Source: an uncultured Eubacteriales bacterium
GTDB lineage: Bacteria > Bacillota > Clostridia > Lachnospirales > Lachnospiraceae
Direction of reading: 5' to 3'
Length of the DNA: 64,000 nt
NCBI GenBank assembly: GCA_902797845.1
Contig: CADBUJ010000012.1
Span: 1 to 64,000, forward strand
This document shows, piece after piece, positions 8,363 to 15,550 of the stretch. Every line of letters starts with the position of its first letter. Position 1 is the first letter of the stretch. A model generated the notes under the pieces. It saw only the letters and a program-made list of their open reading frames with translations. It was not told the DNA's origin and made no database searches. A program made the position numbers and the translations under genes.

Positions 8363-8404
8363 ATTGACTACCGCATGATAGCATTGCCACCTGCAGTAGT
8401 CAAT
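8363..8404 (-). promoter_or_regulatory. glnA: glnA promoter inside a 42-bp palindrome
   Basis: -35 TTGACT (8398-8403), 17-base spacer, -10 TATCAT (8375-8380). The arms ATTGACTACTGC (minus, 8404-8393) and GCGGTAGTCAAT (8374-8363) are inverted copies with one mismatch, covering the -35 and the region from -10 to the start site. The layout suggests a repressor operator on the promoter. The site does not look like the GlnR consensus (TGTNA-N7-TNACA). Confidence 0.7.
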
Positions 8405-8468
8405 CGCTTACGCTGTATTATTTTTTATAATAATTATGCATTACTCTTATTTCCCTTCAGGTTTACTG

Positions 8469-8999
8469 TCAGGGATTAATATGATATACATATCCTGCCT
8501 TTCTTTTAGCAGGAGGCTTAGGCTCATCATGGGTATATCCTATTACCAGATTTCCTATGCCTTCATAATCTCCGGAGATCTTAAGCTCTTTAAGTATCTC
8601 CATTCCTTCCTCTCCTTCGAACATTTCCTTTGCTCTGTGGATCCAGCATGAGGAAACGCCCAGAGAATGTGCAGCAAGCATCATATTTCCCATTACAAGA
8701 CTTCCGTCATATACAGCTGTGGGAACACTTTTGTCTGCAAGCACCACCAGGACCACGGGAGCTCCATAGAAGGGATCCATGTCCTCTGAGGCTCCAAGCA
8801 CCTTTGCGTTCATCCTGGAAAGCTTGTCTCTTACTGCCCTGTCTTTAACAGCTATTATGATGGGAGACTGCTTGCCCATACCTGATGCAGCATAAGTTCC
8901 TGCCTCGCATATCTGATCTATAAGCATATCCGGAACAGGATCATCCAAAAAATGTCTTACGCTTCGTCTTCCTTCAATAGCTTTTATTACTTCATTCAT
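8469..8999 (-). CDS. Nitroreductase family protein
   Basis: 176 residues, a short member of the FMN-dependent nitroreductase fold. The N-terminal EGRRSVRHFLDDPVP binds the FMN phosphate in this family, and the middle has PVVLVVLADKS, the GSLVMGNMMLAAHSLGVSSC helix and WIHRAKEMF. It would reduce nitro, quinone or similar substrates with NAD(P)H; the natural substrate cannot be told. It stands between glnA and the transaldolase terminator, with an SD (GGAAGTGAGG). Likely monocistronic. Confidence 0.85.
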   Translation of the reverse strand: MNEVIKAIEGRRSVRHFLDDPVPDMLIDQICEAGTYAASGMGKQSPIIIAVKDRAVRDKLSRMNAKVLGASEDMDPFYGAPVVLVVLADKSVPTAVYDGSLVMGNMMLAAHSLGVSSCWIHRAKEMFEGEEGMEILKELKISGDYEGIGNLVIGYTHDEPKPPAKRKAGYVYHINP

Positions 9000-9040
9000 A
9001 TCCTCACTTCCTTTCCTGCATTATGATACAGTAAAACCCC

Positions 9041-9083
9041 CTAAAATAAAAGCAGATACGGCAATATCCTGCCGCATCCGCTT
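9041..9083 (-). terminator. Terminator after the transaldolase gene
   Basis: Minus-strand stem AGCGGATGCGGCA / TGCCGTATCTGCT (mismatches in the arms) with a short loop, followed by TTTATTTT. It ends the gntR-transaldolase unit. Confidence 0.75.
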
Positions 9084-9111
9084 ATTTCTTAAATATATTA
9101 TTTCCGCCTCT

Positions 9112-10416
9112 TTACTTTTGTCCCAGGGCAGCATTCATAAATCTTCGCTGATAGGACACCACCTGATTCGCGCTTGTAAATCTTGCCAGATAATTAGGCT
9201 CCGCCGTTATGACTACTCTTCCTTGCATATCTGAGAATTCATCCTGCGCAAGGAGCCTGTCTATATCATAATAGTTATGATCTCCGCTCATGCTGCATAT
9301 GATAAGTCTTGTATCCGGGAGATTAGCCTGCCTTAAGACTCTCAGACTGTGGCGGACACTGTCAAGACCGTCCTCTCCCTCTTCATCATAAAAATGCCTC
9401 TGCCTTAGTATTATCTCCGCCTTATCCAGCACACTTGAAAGATCCGTTTGAATATCCTTATCAGTGTAGTAATCCGTATCTATCATATAAGAGCGCAGAT
9501 CATCCAGATGGCATGTATCACCGGAATCGTAATATTTTCTTACAAGCTCCGCCATTCTCTTTGTCTGAACCAGCCTCTGTCTTATAAAAGTATTTATAAA
9601 ATAAGGTCTTGCCTGAAGAGCCAGCTGAGTCTGAGGCTCTTCAAACATAAGGGTAAAATTAACCCTAAAGCCGTGTTCGTAAAGCATAAGCGCGAGATCA
9701 TGGCCCCTGAAAGCATCGGCTGTGGACACATCATCATATCGTCTGGAGAATCTTTTATCCCCTGTCGTAAGCTCTTTGACATTATCACTGTTTACGGGTC
9801 CCGTATGGGGAACCTTTATGACCACTCTGTATTCCGATAATAATTCCCTGAAATGGATAGCCTCCTCCAGGATCTGGCTGTCGGATTTTCCGAAGGGATC
9901 GTTCAGCTCCACACTGATGTCACATCCGGGACCCAGTATATTTCCGATCTCCGCAAGGACTTCATCTCTGTTTTTAAACCTGTTGCCCACGTTTTCCTTT
10001 GGATCATTTATAAAACGATCATAAATGATGCCCGGATTGCATGTGAGATTTGCTATTATCTTAGAAATGGGCTTTATTTCGTAAGGATTGGCACTGTCTG
10101 CGGAAAAAAGAAGATTAGTGGGCCTCTTCTTTCCGTTTTTGTCGTAAGATATATTTCTTTTCAGATCTGCTCTGAGCACTTTGTCGGAACTTAACTCAAG
10201 TAAGATCTCAAAACCTGCAGGCGTTTCCCCTGCAGGGACCTTAAAGGTATCTATTACCTTTTTAAATTCCTTCGTGACTCCTATGTGATCTGCCATACCC
10301 GAAAGATTCCTGAATTCTCCGGATGTAAGATCCAGATCAAGGATCCTGTTTACGTATTTTTCCTCTCCTCCAATGACCTTAAGTCCCAGATTCCTTATCT
10401 TTGAAACTATCTGCAT
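9112..10416 (-). CDS. Transaldolase family protein (long form)
   Basis: 434 residues, clearly longer than TalC/FSA (~220) or TalB (~320) enzymes. Transaldolases move a dihydroxyacetone unit between sugar phosphates through a Lys Schiff base. The barrel motifs are visible: ISKIIANLTCNPGIIYDRFI, VVIKVPHTGP with the candidate Schiff-base Lys, and RVNFTLMFEEPQTQLALQA. The extra length is mostly N-terminal (about 90 residues) and C-terminal. Start has a GGGAGGG SD. It follows gntR and has a GntR-like operator in the gap, and the plus-strand rpiB-like/transketolase genes lie beyond gntR, so it probably belongs to the same pentose-phosphate regulon. Confidence 0.8.
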   Translation of the reverse strand: MQIVSKIRNLGLKVIGGEEKYVNRILDLDLTSGEFRNLSGMADHIGVTKEFKKVIDTFKVPAGETPAGFEILLELSSDKVLRADLKRNISYDKNGKKRPTNLLFSADSANPYEIKPISKIIANLTCNPGIIYDRFINDPKENVGNRFKNRDEVLAEIGNILGPGCDISVELNDPFGKSDSQILEEAIHFRELLSEYRVVIKVPHTGPVNSDNVKELTTGDKRFSRRYDDVSTADAFRGHDLALMLYEHGFRVNFTLMFEEPQTQLALQARPYFINTFIRQRLVQTKRMAELVRKYYDSGDTCHLDDLRSYMIDTDYYTDKDIQTDLSSVLDKAEIILRQRHFYDEEGEDGLDSVRHSLRVLRQANLPDTRLIICSMSGDHNYYDIDRLLAQDEFSDMQGRVVITAEPNYLARFTSANQVVSYQRRFMNAALGQK

Positions 10417-10431
10417 GATGCCCTCCCATAC

Positions 10432-10451
10432 TAACTTGTATATATATGTTA
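10432..10451. promoter_or_regulatory. Candidate GntR operator upstream of transaldolase
   Basis: TAACTTGTATATATATGTTA is an imperfect dyad in the 44-base gap between gntR and the transaldolase gene. The first ten bases recur exactly in the divergent promoter at 11294-11303. Both flank the gntR gene, which supports a shared operator. Confidence 0.55.
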
Positions 10452-10460
10452 ATAAGAGTA

Positions 10461-11195
10461 TTACATTTCAAAACTCATTTTTATCTGCATCTTATCTCCC
10501 CGGAAAACCACGGAGCTGTATTCAAATATCCTGCCGCTGTTGTCGGTTATCATATCTCTTAATCTTATAAGAGGATATCCCTTTTGTATCTTAAGAAGCT
10601 CGGCTTCGCTGTCTCTTGCCAGCACGGATTCTATTATCTCTGTTACCTTCGCCCTTTTAAGGCCGTAGGAATCGCTTAATATCTTACAGAGCTGTTCATT
10701 GCAGAGATCGTTTTTTTCAAGGCCTTCTGCGCATTCCATGGGTATATATGAATCATGTATGCTTAAGGGGATATTTTTTACGTTTCTTAAGCGCTTTATA
10801 TGATATACCTTCGTTCCGGGCTCAAGCCCCATTTTAGATGTCACCGCCTTAGGACATTTTATCTTCTCCACCGCAAGGACCACGGTAGAAACATCATAAC
10901 CCTGTGTTTCCAGCTGCTCCCTTATACCCACATAGGAGCCTGTGTTCGCTTCTATTTTGGGTTCCGCTACATATGTACCCTTTCCCTGCACTCTATAAAG
11001 CCTTCCGTCATGACACAGCTCCGTCAGAACAGATCTTAAGGTTACCCGGCTTATGCCGAATTCCTTGCAGAGCTGATTCTCCGACGGTATTTTTTCGTTT
11101 ACCTTATACTCTCCCGAATCAAGCCGGCTTGTCAGAATATCCCTTACCTGAACATAAAGAGGGGTTGATGTTGTTCTTTCCAGCATATTTAACAC
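10461..11195 (-). CDS. GntR family regulator (HutC/UTRA subfamily)
   Basis: 244 residues. N-terminal winged helix-turn-helix (residues 10-75, with the recognition region IPSENQLCKEFGISRVTLRS) and C-terminal UTRA effector domain (about 95-240, ending IRLRDMITDNSGRIFEYS). UTRA regulators bind small effectors, often sugar phosphates, and release DNA. Divergent from the rpiB-like gene and upstream of the transaldolase, it likely controls both directions through the TAACTTGTAT sites. The effector is unknown; a pentose or tetrose phosphate is a reasonable guess. Confidence 0.88.
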   Translation of the reverse strand: MLNMLERTTSTPLYVQVRDILTSRLDSGEYKVNEKIPSENQLCKEFGISRVTLRSVLTELCHDGRLYRVQGKGTYVAEPKIEANTGSYVGIREQLETQGYDVSTVVLAVEKIKCPKAVTSKMGLEPGTKVYHIKRLRNVKNIPLSIHDSYIPMECAEGLEKNDLCNEQLCKILSDSYGLKRAKVTEIIESVLARDSEAELLKIQKGYPLIRLRDMITDNSGRIFEYSSVVFRGDKMQIKMSFEM

Positions 11196-11293
11196 CTTTC
11201 CGATGATTTTTTTCGAAGATTTATGTATAATTCATTATGTAAAAGTTTTAATAATCTTATCATCAATCTTCCCATGATAAAAGCGAATTGTTA

Positions 11294-11313
11294 TAACTTG
11301 TATTTACATGTAT
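11294..11313. promoter_or_regulatory. Candidate GntR operator in the divergent promoter region
   Basis: TAACTTGTATTTACATGTAT repeats the TAACTTGTAT half of the site at 10432. It overlaps possible plus-strand promoter elements (TTGTTA at 11289-11294 with TATTTT 17 bases on), which fits repression of the rpiB-like/transketolase operon. Confidence 0.55.
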
Positions 11314-11356
11314 TTTGCTTTTACTATGAATCTATTCCAGAAAGGCGGGAATAAAC

Positions 11357-11797
11357 ATGAAGATAGCCATCGGATGCGACCCCAATGCAACTGATTACAA
11401 GAATGCCCTTATACCCTTTATTCAGGATCTTGGTCATGATGTTACGGACTTCGGAAGTGATGATCCCATATATGCAAATGTTGCCATAAATGTGGCAACA
11501 GCTGTTGCAGCAAAGGAGTATGACAGAGGGATACTTATCTGCGGGACAGGCATAGGGGTATGCATAGCCGCAAATAAAGTAAAGGGCGCATATGCCGCCT
11601 GCGTAAATGATATATATCAGGCGCAGAGAGCCGCTCTTTCAAATAATGCCAACATCATTACCATGGGAGCTCAGGTCCTGGGCCTGGAGCCGGCAAAATG
11701 CTATGTAAAGGAATACCTGGGTCTTTCCTTTGATCCGGCGTCCCGCTCCCTCCCTAAAGTACAAAGGATCACAGAATACGAGGAAAGCGGTAGATAA
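11357..11797 (+). CDS. RpiB/LacAB-family sugar-phosphate isomerase, divergent
   Basis: 146 residues with the RpiB fold and the CGTGIG loop (C62-G67), but the canonical SDH near the N-terminus reads CDP (residues 7-9) and the HNNAN motif reads SNNAN (95-99). The regular RpiB at 58995-59429 in this same window keeps SDHGG and EHNNAN. Loss of both conserved His residues suggests a different substrate rather than ordinary ribose-5-phosphate isomerisation. It is directly followed by a split transketolase and faces gntR. RpiB-like isomerases next to split transketolases also occur in tetrose and sulfosugar pathways, but no partner genes for those are seen here. Confidence 0.8.
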   Translation: MKIAIGCDPNATDYKNALIPFIQDLGHDVTDFGSDDPIYANVAINVATAVAAKEYDRGILICGTGIGVCIAANKVKGAYAACVNDIYQAQRAALSNNANIITMGAQVLGLEPAKCYVKEYLGLSFDPASRSLPKVQRITEYEESGR

Positions 11798-11798
11798 T

Positions 11799-12653
11799 AT
11801 GACTGAAAAAGAGATCGCATCATTAAATGCAGCTGCCACAAGATGCAGACTTAATATATTGCGCATGATACGCGCTTCGGGACACGGCCATGTGGGCGGA
11901 GCTCTTTCCGCCATGGATATGGTTGCGGCACTTTATTTTTATAAATTGAATGTGGACCCTTCCGATCCCGCAAAAGAGGACAGGGACAGATTCGTCCTTT
12001 CGGCAGGCCATAAATGCCTTTGTCAATATGCCGCTCTGGCTGAAAAAGGTTTCTTCGAAAAGAGTGTGCTGGACACATACGGATCCTTGGGCAGTCCCAT
12101 ACCGGGCCATCCTGATATGCATAAGCTTCCCGGAGTGGAAGCAAACACTGGAGCCCTGGGTCACGGCCTTGCCATTTCCCTGGGAATGGCTCTCGCTCAG
12201 AAGATAGACGGAAAAAATGCCAGGACATATACCCTTTTGGGGGACGGAGAGCTGGCAGAAGGCTCCAACTGGGAAGCCGCAGCGGCGGCAGCCCATCATA
12301 AGGTAGACAATCTTACTGCTATAGTTGATTATAACGGTCTTCAGATAAGCGGCCCCGTAAAGGAGGTCATGGACCTTACTCCCATATCAGATCATTTCAG
12401 AGCCTTCGGGTGGGCCGTAAGGGATATAGACGGAAACAATATGAACGAGATTACGGATGCCCTGGATGCTCTTCCCTTCGAAAAAGGAAAGCCCTCCTGC
12501 ATCGTGGCTCATACGGTCAAAGCCAAAGGCCTGTCCTTCGGTGAAGGCAATGTTTCATATCATTTCTGGAATGCCAAGGAAGATCAGCTTATGCAGGCGG
12601 AGGAAGAGCTTAATGCCCTGCTTGAGGATTACGAGAAGGAGGCAGGATCATGA
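11799..12653 (+). CDS. Transketolase, N-terminal (ThDP-binding) subunit
   Basis: 284 residues. Carries the thiamine diphosphate pyrophosphate-binding part of transketolase: SGHGHVGGALSAMDMVAAL, SAGHKCLCQYAAL, LPGVEANTGALGHGL and the GDGELAEGSNWEAA metal/ThDP motif. The open frame extends 23 codons upstream into the rpiB-like gene; the ATG at 11799, one base after that gene's stop, is the natural start. Ends with an ATGA overlap to the C-terminal subunit. The two subunits together form one enzyme that moves two-carbon units between sugar phosphates. Confidence 0.93.
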   Translation: MTEKEIASLNAAATRCRLNILRMIRASGHGHVGGALSAMDMVAALYFYKLNVDPSDPAKEDRDRFVLSAGHKCLCQYAALAEKGFFEKSVLDTYGSLGSPIPGHPDMHKLPGVEANTGALGHGLAISLGMALAQKIDGKNARTYTLLGDGELAEGSNWEAAAAAAHHKVDNLTAIVDYNGLQISGPVKEVMDLTPISDHFRAFGWAVRDIDGNNMNEITDALDALPFEKGKPSCIVAHTVKAKGLSFGEGNVSYHFWNAKEDQLMQAEEELNALLEDYEKEAGS

Positions 12654-13591
12654 CAGGAAATTTTGAAGATCCCAGAAAGACCTTTGGAAAGGCAGTATCC
12701 GATTATGCCCTTGCCCACGAAGATGTTATCCTTCTTTCTGCAGACAGCGGAAAAAGCTCGGGCTTCGGAGATTTTATGAAAGAAGCTCCCGAAAGATATC
12801 TGGAGTTCGGCATAATGGAACAATGCGTTACAGGTGTGGCATCAGGTCTTGCATGTTCAGGCAAAAGACCTGTCTTCTGTGCCATTGCCCCCTTCGTAAC
12901 AGCCAGAAATTTCGAGATGTTCCGTAATGATGTGGGCTACATGGGACAGAATGTTAAGATAGTGGGCCGCAACGGCGGCATAACATATTCAGATCTGGGA
13001 GCCACTCATCATTCCCTTGATGATTTTTCCATCATCGGTATGATACCGGGCGTTTGCGTTCTTTGTCCTCAGGATCCCAATGAGATCCGTCAGGCTGTTA
13101 TAACAATGATGGAACATGACGGGCCAGTTTACATGAGGATAGGAAACGAGCCTGTGGAGAATCTTTTTGAGGAAGAGCCCTTTGTGATCGGAAAGGGCCG
13201 TCGGATCGCTGAAGGTAAGGATGTTACCATCATATCCACGGGAACTCTTACGGGTTCTGTAATAAAGGCACTGCCGCTCCTTAAGGAAAAAGGCGTTTCG
13301 GCAGATGTTATAGGCATGCCCACCATATGTCCTCTGGACGAGGAGCTTATACTTGACTCAGTGGAAAAGACAGCGAGAGTCGTTACGGTCGAAGAGCATT
13401 ATATAAAGGGCGGTCTCGGAACTGCAGTTTCAGATCTTCTTTCCGAAAGAAGCCCTGCCCTTGTTAAAAAGCTCGGCATTCCCCACGACTATGCCACCTC
13501 TGGCCCCTATAAAGAAATCCTTAAAAAATACGGGCTTGACGAAAAGTCTATTGCAGATTCTGTTTTAAACTTTTTAGGAATAGATATTTGA
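12650..13591 (+). CDS. Transketolase, C-terminal subunit
   Basis: 313 residues. Pyrimidine-binding and C-terminal domains of transketolase: DSGKSSGFGDFMKEAPERYLEFGIMEQ, the FVTARNFEMFRNDVGYMGQNVKIVG region and the GLGTAVSDLL C-terminal domain. Start overlaps the N-subunit stop (ATGA), so 1:1 synthesis is expected. Split transketolases are common in Clostridia and archaea. The rpiB-like/tktN/tktC/transaldolase set suggests a dedicated sugar-phosphate shuffle under GntR control. Confidence 0.93.
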   Translation: MTGNFEDPRKTFGKAVSDYALAHEDVILLSADSGKSSGFGDFMKEAPERYLEFGIMEQCVTGVASGLACSGKRPVFCAIAPFVTARNFEMFRNDVGYMGQNVKIVGRNGGITYSDLGATHHSLDDFSIIGMIPGVCVLCPQDPNEIRQAVITMMEHDGPVYMRIGNEPVENLFEEEPFVIGKGRRIAEGKDVTIISTGTLTGSVIKALPLLKEKGVSADVIGMPTICPLDEELILDSVEKTARVVTVEEHYIKGGLGTAVSDLLSERSPALVKKLGIPHDYATSGPYKEILKKYGLDEKSIADSVLNFLGIDI

Positions 13592-13607
13592 TCCAAAAGG
13601 AAATGAT

Positions 13608-14477
13608 ATGTGGATAGCAGATAAATGGCAGGATTATAAAGTCCTTGCCACAGGAAACGGTGAAAAGCTTGAAAAATGGGGCCCTTACACCCTTCTTCGG
13701 CCCGATCCTCAGGTAATATGGCCGGGAGATATCTCCGCGGATAAAAGTTTAGGATTAAATGCTCATTACCACAGAAGCTCCAAGGGCGGAGGAGAATGGG
13801 AGTTTTTTGATCTTCCCGAAAAATGGACCATAGATTACCATTCTCTCGGACTCAAATTTAATCTTAAGCCCTTCAGCTTCAAGCATACGGGGCTTTTCCC
13901 CGAGCAGGCCGCAAATTGGGAATGGTTTCATAAAATAATAAAAGATTCAGGTAGAGAAAAACCCAAAGTCCTTAACCTCTTTGCCTATACAGGGGGTGCC
14001 ACTCTTGCAGCAGCAAAGGCCGGCGCCTTCGTTACCCATGTTGATGCTTCAAAAGGCATAATAAGCTGGGCAAAGGAAAATGCCGTATCCTCCGGTCTGC
14101 CGGACGACACCGTAAGATGGCTTACGGACGACTGTCTGAAATTCGTGGAACGGGAGATCCGCAGAGGAAATAAATATGATGCCATAATAATGGATCCTCC
14201 CTCATACGGCAGAGGCCCCAAGGGAGAGATCTGGAAGATGGAGGAAAATATCTTTGACCTGGTATCGGCATGCGACGAGATACTGTCAGATGATCCCCTC
14301 TTCTTTTTACTGAATTCCTACACTACAGGCCTTCAGCCTGCAGTCCTCTCCTACATCCTTGAAACAGCCATCGGGAAAAATAGGAATGGTAACGTAACTG
14401 CCGGCGAGATAGGTCTTCCCATAGAAGAAAACGGACTCATACTGCCCTGCGGCGCATCAGGAAGGGTGGAGTTTTAA
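13608..14477 (+). CDS. RlmI-like class I SAM-dependent methyltransferase
   Basis: 289 residues. Rossmann-type methyltransferase: SAM loop VLNLFAYTGGATLAAA (about 125-140), acidic VTHVDASKG, and catalytic motif IIMDPPSYGRG (about 195-205). This DPPSYG signature and general layout match the RlmI/RlmL family that methylates 23S rRNA cytosine or guanine. The N-terminal PUA domain of full RlmI is missing; the N-terminal 110 residues are a different, Trp-rich segment. It follows tktC by 16 bases, so it may be co-transcribed, although no functional link to transketolase is evident. Confidence 0.82.
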   Translation: MWIADKWQDYKVLATGNGEKLEKWGPYTLLRPDPQVIWPGDISADKSLGLNAHYHRSSKGGGEWEFFDLPEKWTIDYHSLGLKFNLKPFSFKHTGLFPEQAANWEWFHKIIKDSGREKPKVLNLFAYTGGATLAAAKAGAFVTHVDASKGIISWAKENAVSSGLPDDTVRWLTDDCLKFVEREIRRGNKYDAIIMDPPSYGRGPKGEIWKMEENIFDLVSACDEILSDDPLFFLLNSYTTGLQPAVLSYILETAIGKNRNGNVTAGEIGLPIEENGLILPCGASGRVEF

Positions 14478-14521
14478 GACCCTTTTAAGAAATTGAATGA
14501 TATAAAAATCTTTATAAAAAA

Positions 14522-14549
14522 TACAGGCGGACATTCAAGTCCGCCTGTA
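14522..14549. terminator. Bidirectional terminator between convergent genes
   Basis: Perfect 11-bp arms TACAGGCGGAC / GTCCGCCTGTA with loop ATTCAA, between the plus-strand methyltransferase and the minus-strand serine hydrolase. An A-rich flank on the left serves the minus strand as a T-run; the right flank (ACTCTTATT) is weaker. Confidence 0.75.
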
Positions 14550-14582
14550 ACTCTTATTATGCCGTTTAAGATGATTCTGAAA

Positions 14583-15533
14583 TTACAGCTGGGGAACGAT
14601 ATGCTCCCAAACAAGATCCAGAACATCCTGCACGTTGGAATGCATGGCCTGGGTGGCTACAACAGCATTTTTGTCAGGTATCACTATGACAAACTGTCCT
14701 TCCCTTCCGTAGGCTCTGTAGCTTCCTTCAAGAGAATTTTCCCAGATATAGAAGCCATAACCCATTTCTTCATCCTTGGCATAGCCTGCAGGATTTATAA
14801 CATTGCTGTCAACATGCTTCCTGGTGGCATTCTCCACCCATTCCCTGGAGAGATATCTTCTGCCGCGATATTCGCCCATTCCAAGGTAGATCTGACCTAA
14901 CTTGGCCATATCCACTATGTCCAGATAAAGATCTGATGCAGGGAATGTGTGTCCTGCCTGGTCAGTTTCCCAAACAGGCTTTTCCACCCCGAGAGGCTGC
15001 CACATCTTCTCGTAAAGATAATCAAGGAGGGTCTTGCCTACTGCCTTTTCAAGCATTCTGCCTGCCACATAGGGAGCCAGGTTTCCGTAATTAAACTTTT
15101 CTCCGGGCTGATATACCATAGGGCAGTCAAAAGCAAATCTTAACCACTCCTCCTGCATCTCTTTGGGAAGGGGATCCTCTGCCTCACCTCTAAGCCTTTT
15201 TCTGTCTATTACCATAAGATGAGGTTTTCCATGGCCTGAGCACATGGTAAGGAGATTTTCAAGGGTTACATCATACCATCTTTCATCAAGATCTTCAGGA
15301 AGGATCTCCGGGAAGAAATCAACAGGCTTGTCGCTTAATTTAAGCAAGCCTTCATCTATCGCCATGCCTATGCCTGTAACTGTATGAGTCTTTGCCACGG
15401 AAAAAACATTGTGTTTGACCGGGCCGTTGAATCTTTTAAGCCCCAGGAGAACATCATCCTGAATAGCCATAACAGCATCAAGACCGATGTTGTTCTTTTT
15501 TACATCATCTATAAGGCCTTCAAGCGTAAACAT
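14583..15533 (-). CDS. Class C beta-lactamase-like serine hydrolase
   Basis: 316 residues. Penicillin-binding-protein/class C fold with S45-V-A-K48 (SxxK nucleophile motif) and Y149-G-N151 (YxN). No signal peptide or lipobox is seen, so it is predicted cytosolic, which argues against a beta-lactamase or cell-wall role and for an esterase or amidase acting on a small metabolite. It is 17 bases downstream of the FGGY kinase and shares its operon with the SorC regulator. Such hydrolases are often found in sugar-utilisation operons. Substrate unknown. Confidence 0.8.
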   Translation of the reverse strand: MFTLEGLIDDVKKNNIGLDAVMAIQDDVLLGLKRFNGPVKHNVFSVAKTHTVTGIGMAIDEGLLKLSDKPVDFFPEILPEDLDERWYDVTLENLLTMCSGHGKPHLMVIDRKRLRGEAEDPLPKEMQEEWLRFAFDCPMVYQPGEKFNYGNLAPYVAGRMLEKAVGKTLLDYLYEKMWQPLGVEKPVWETDQAGHTFPASDLYLDIVDMAKLGQIYLGMGEYRGRRYLSREWVENATRKHVDSNVINPAGYAKDEEMGYGFYIWENSLEGSYRAYGREGQFVIVIPDKNAVVATQAMHSNVQDVLDLVWEHIVPQL

Positions 15534-15550
15534 AGTTAATCCTCACCTTC

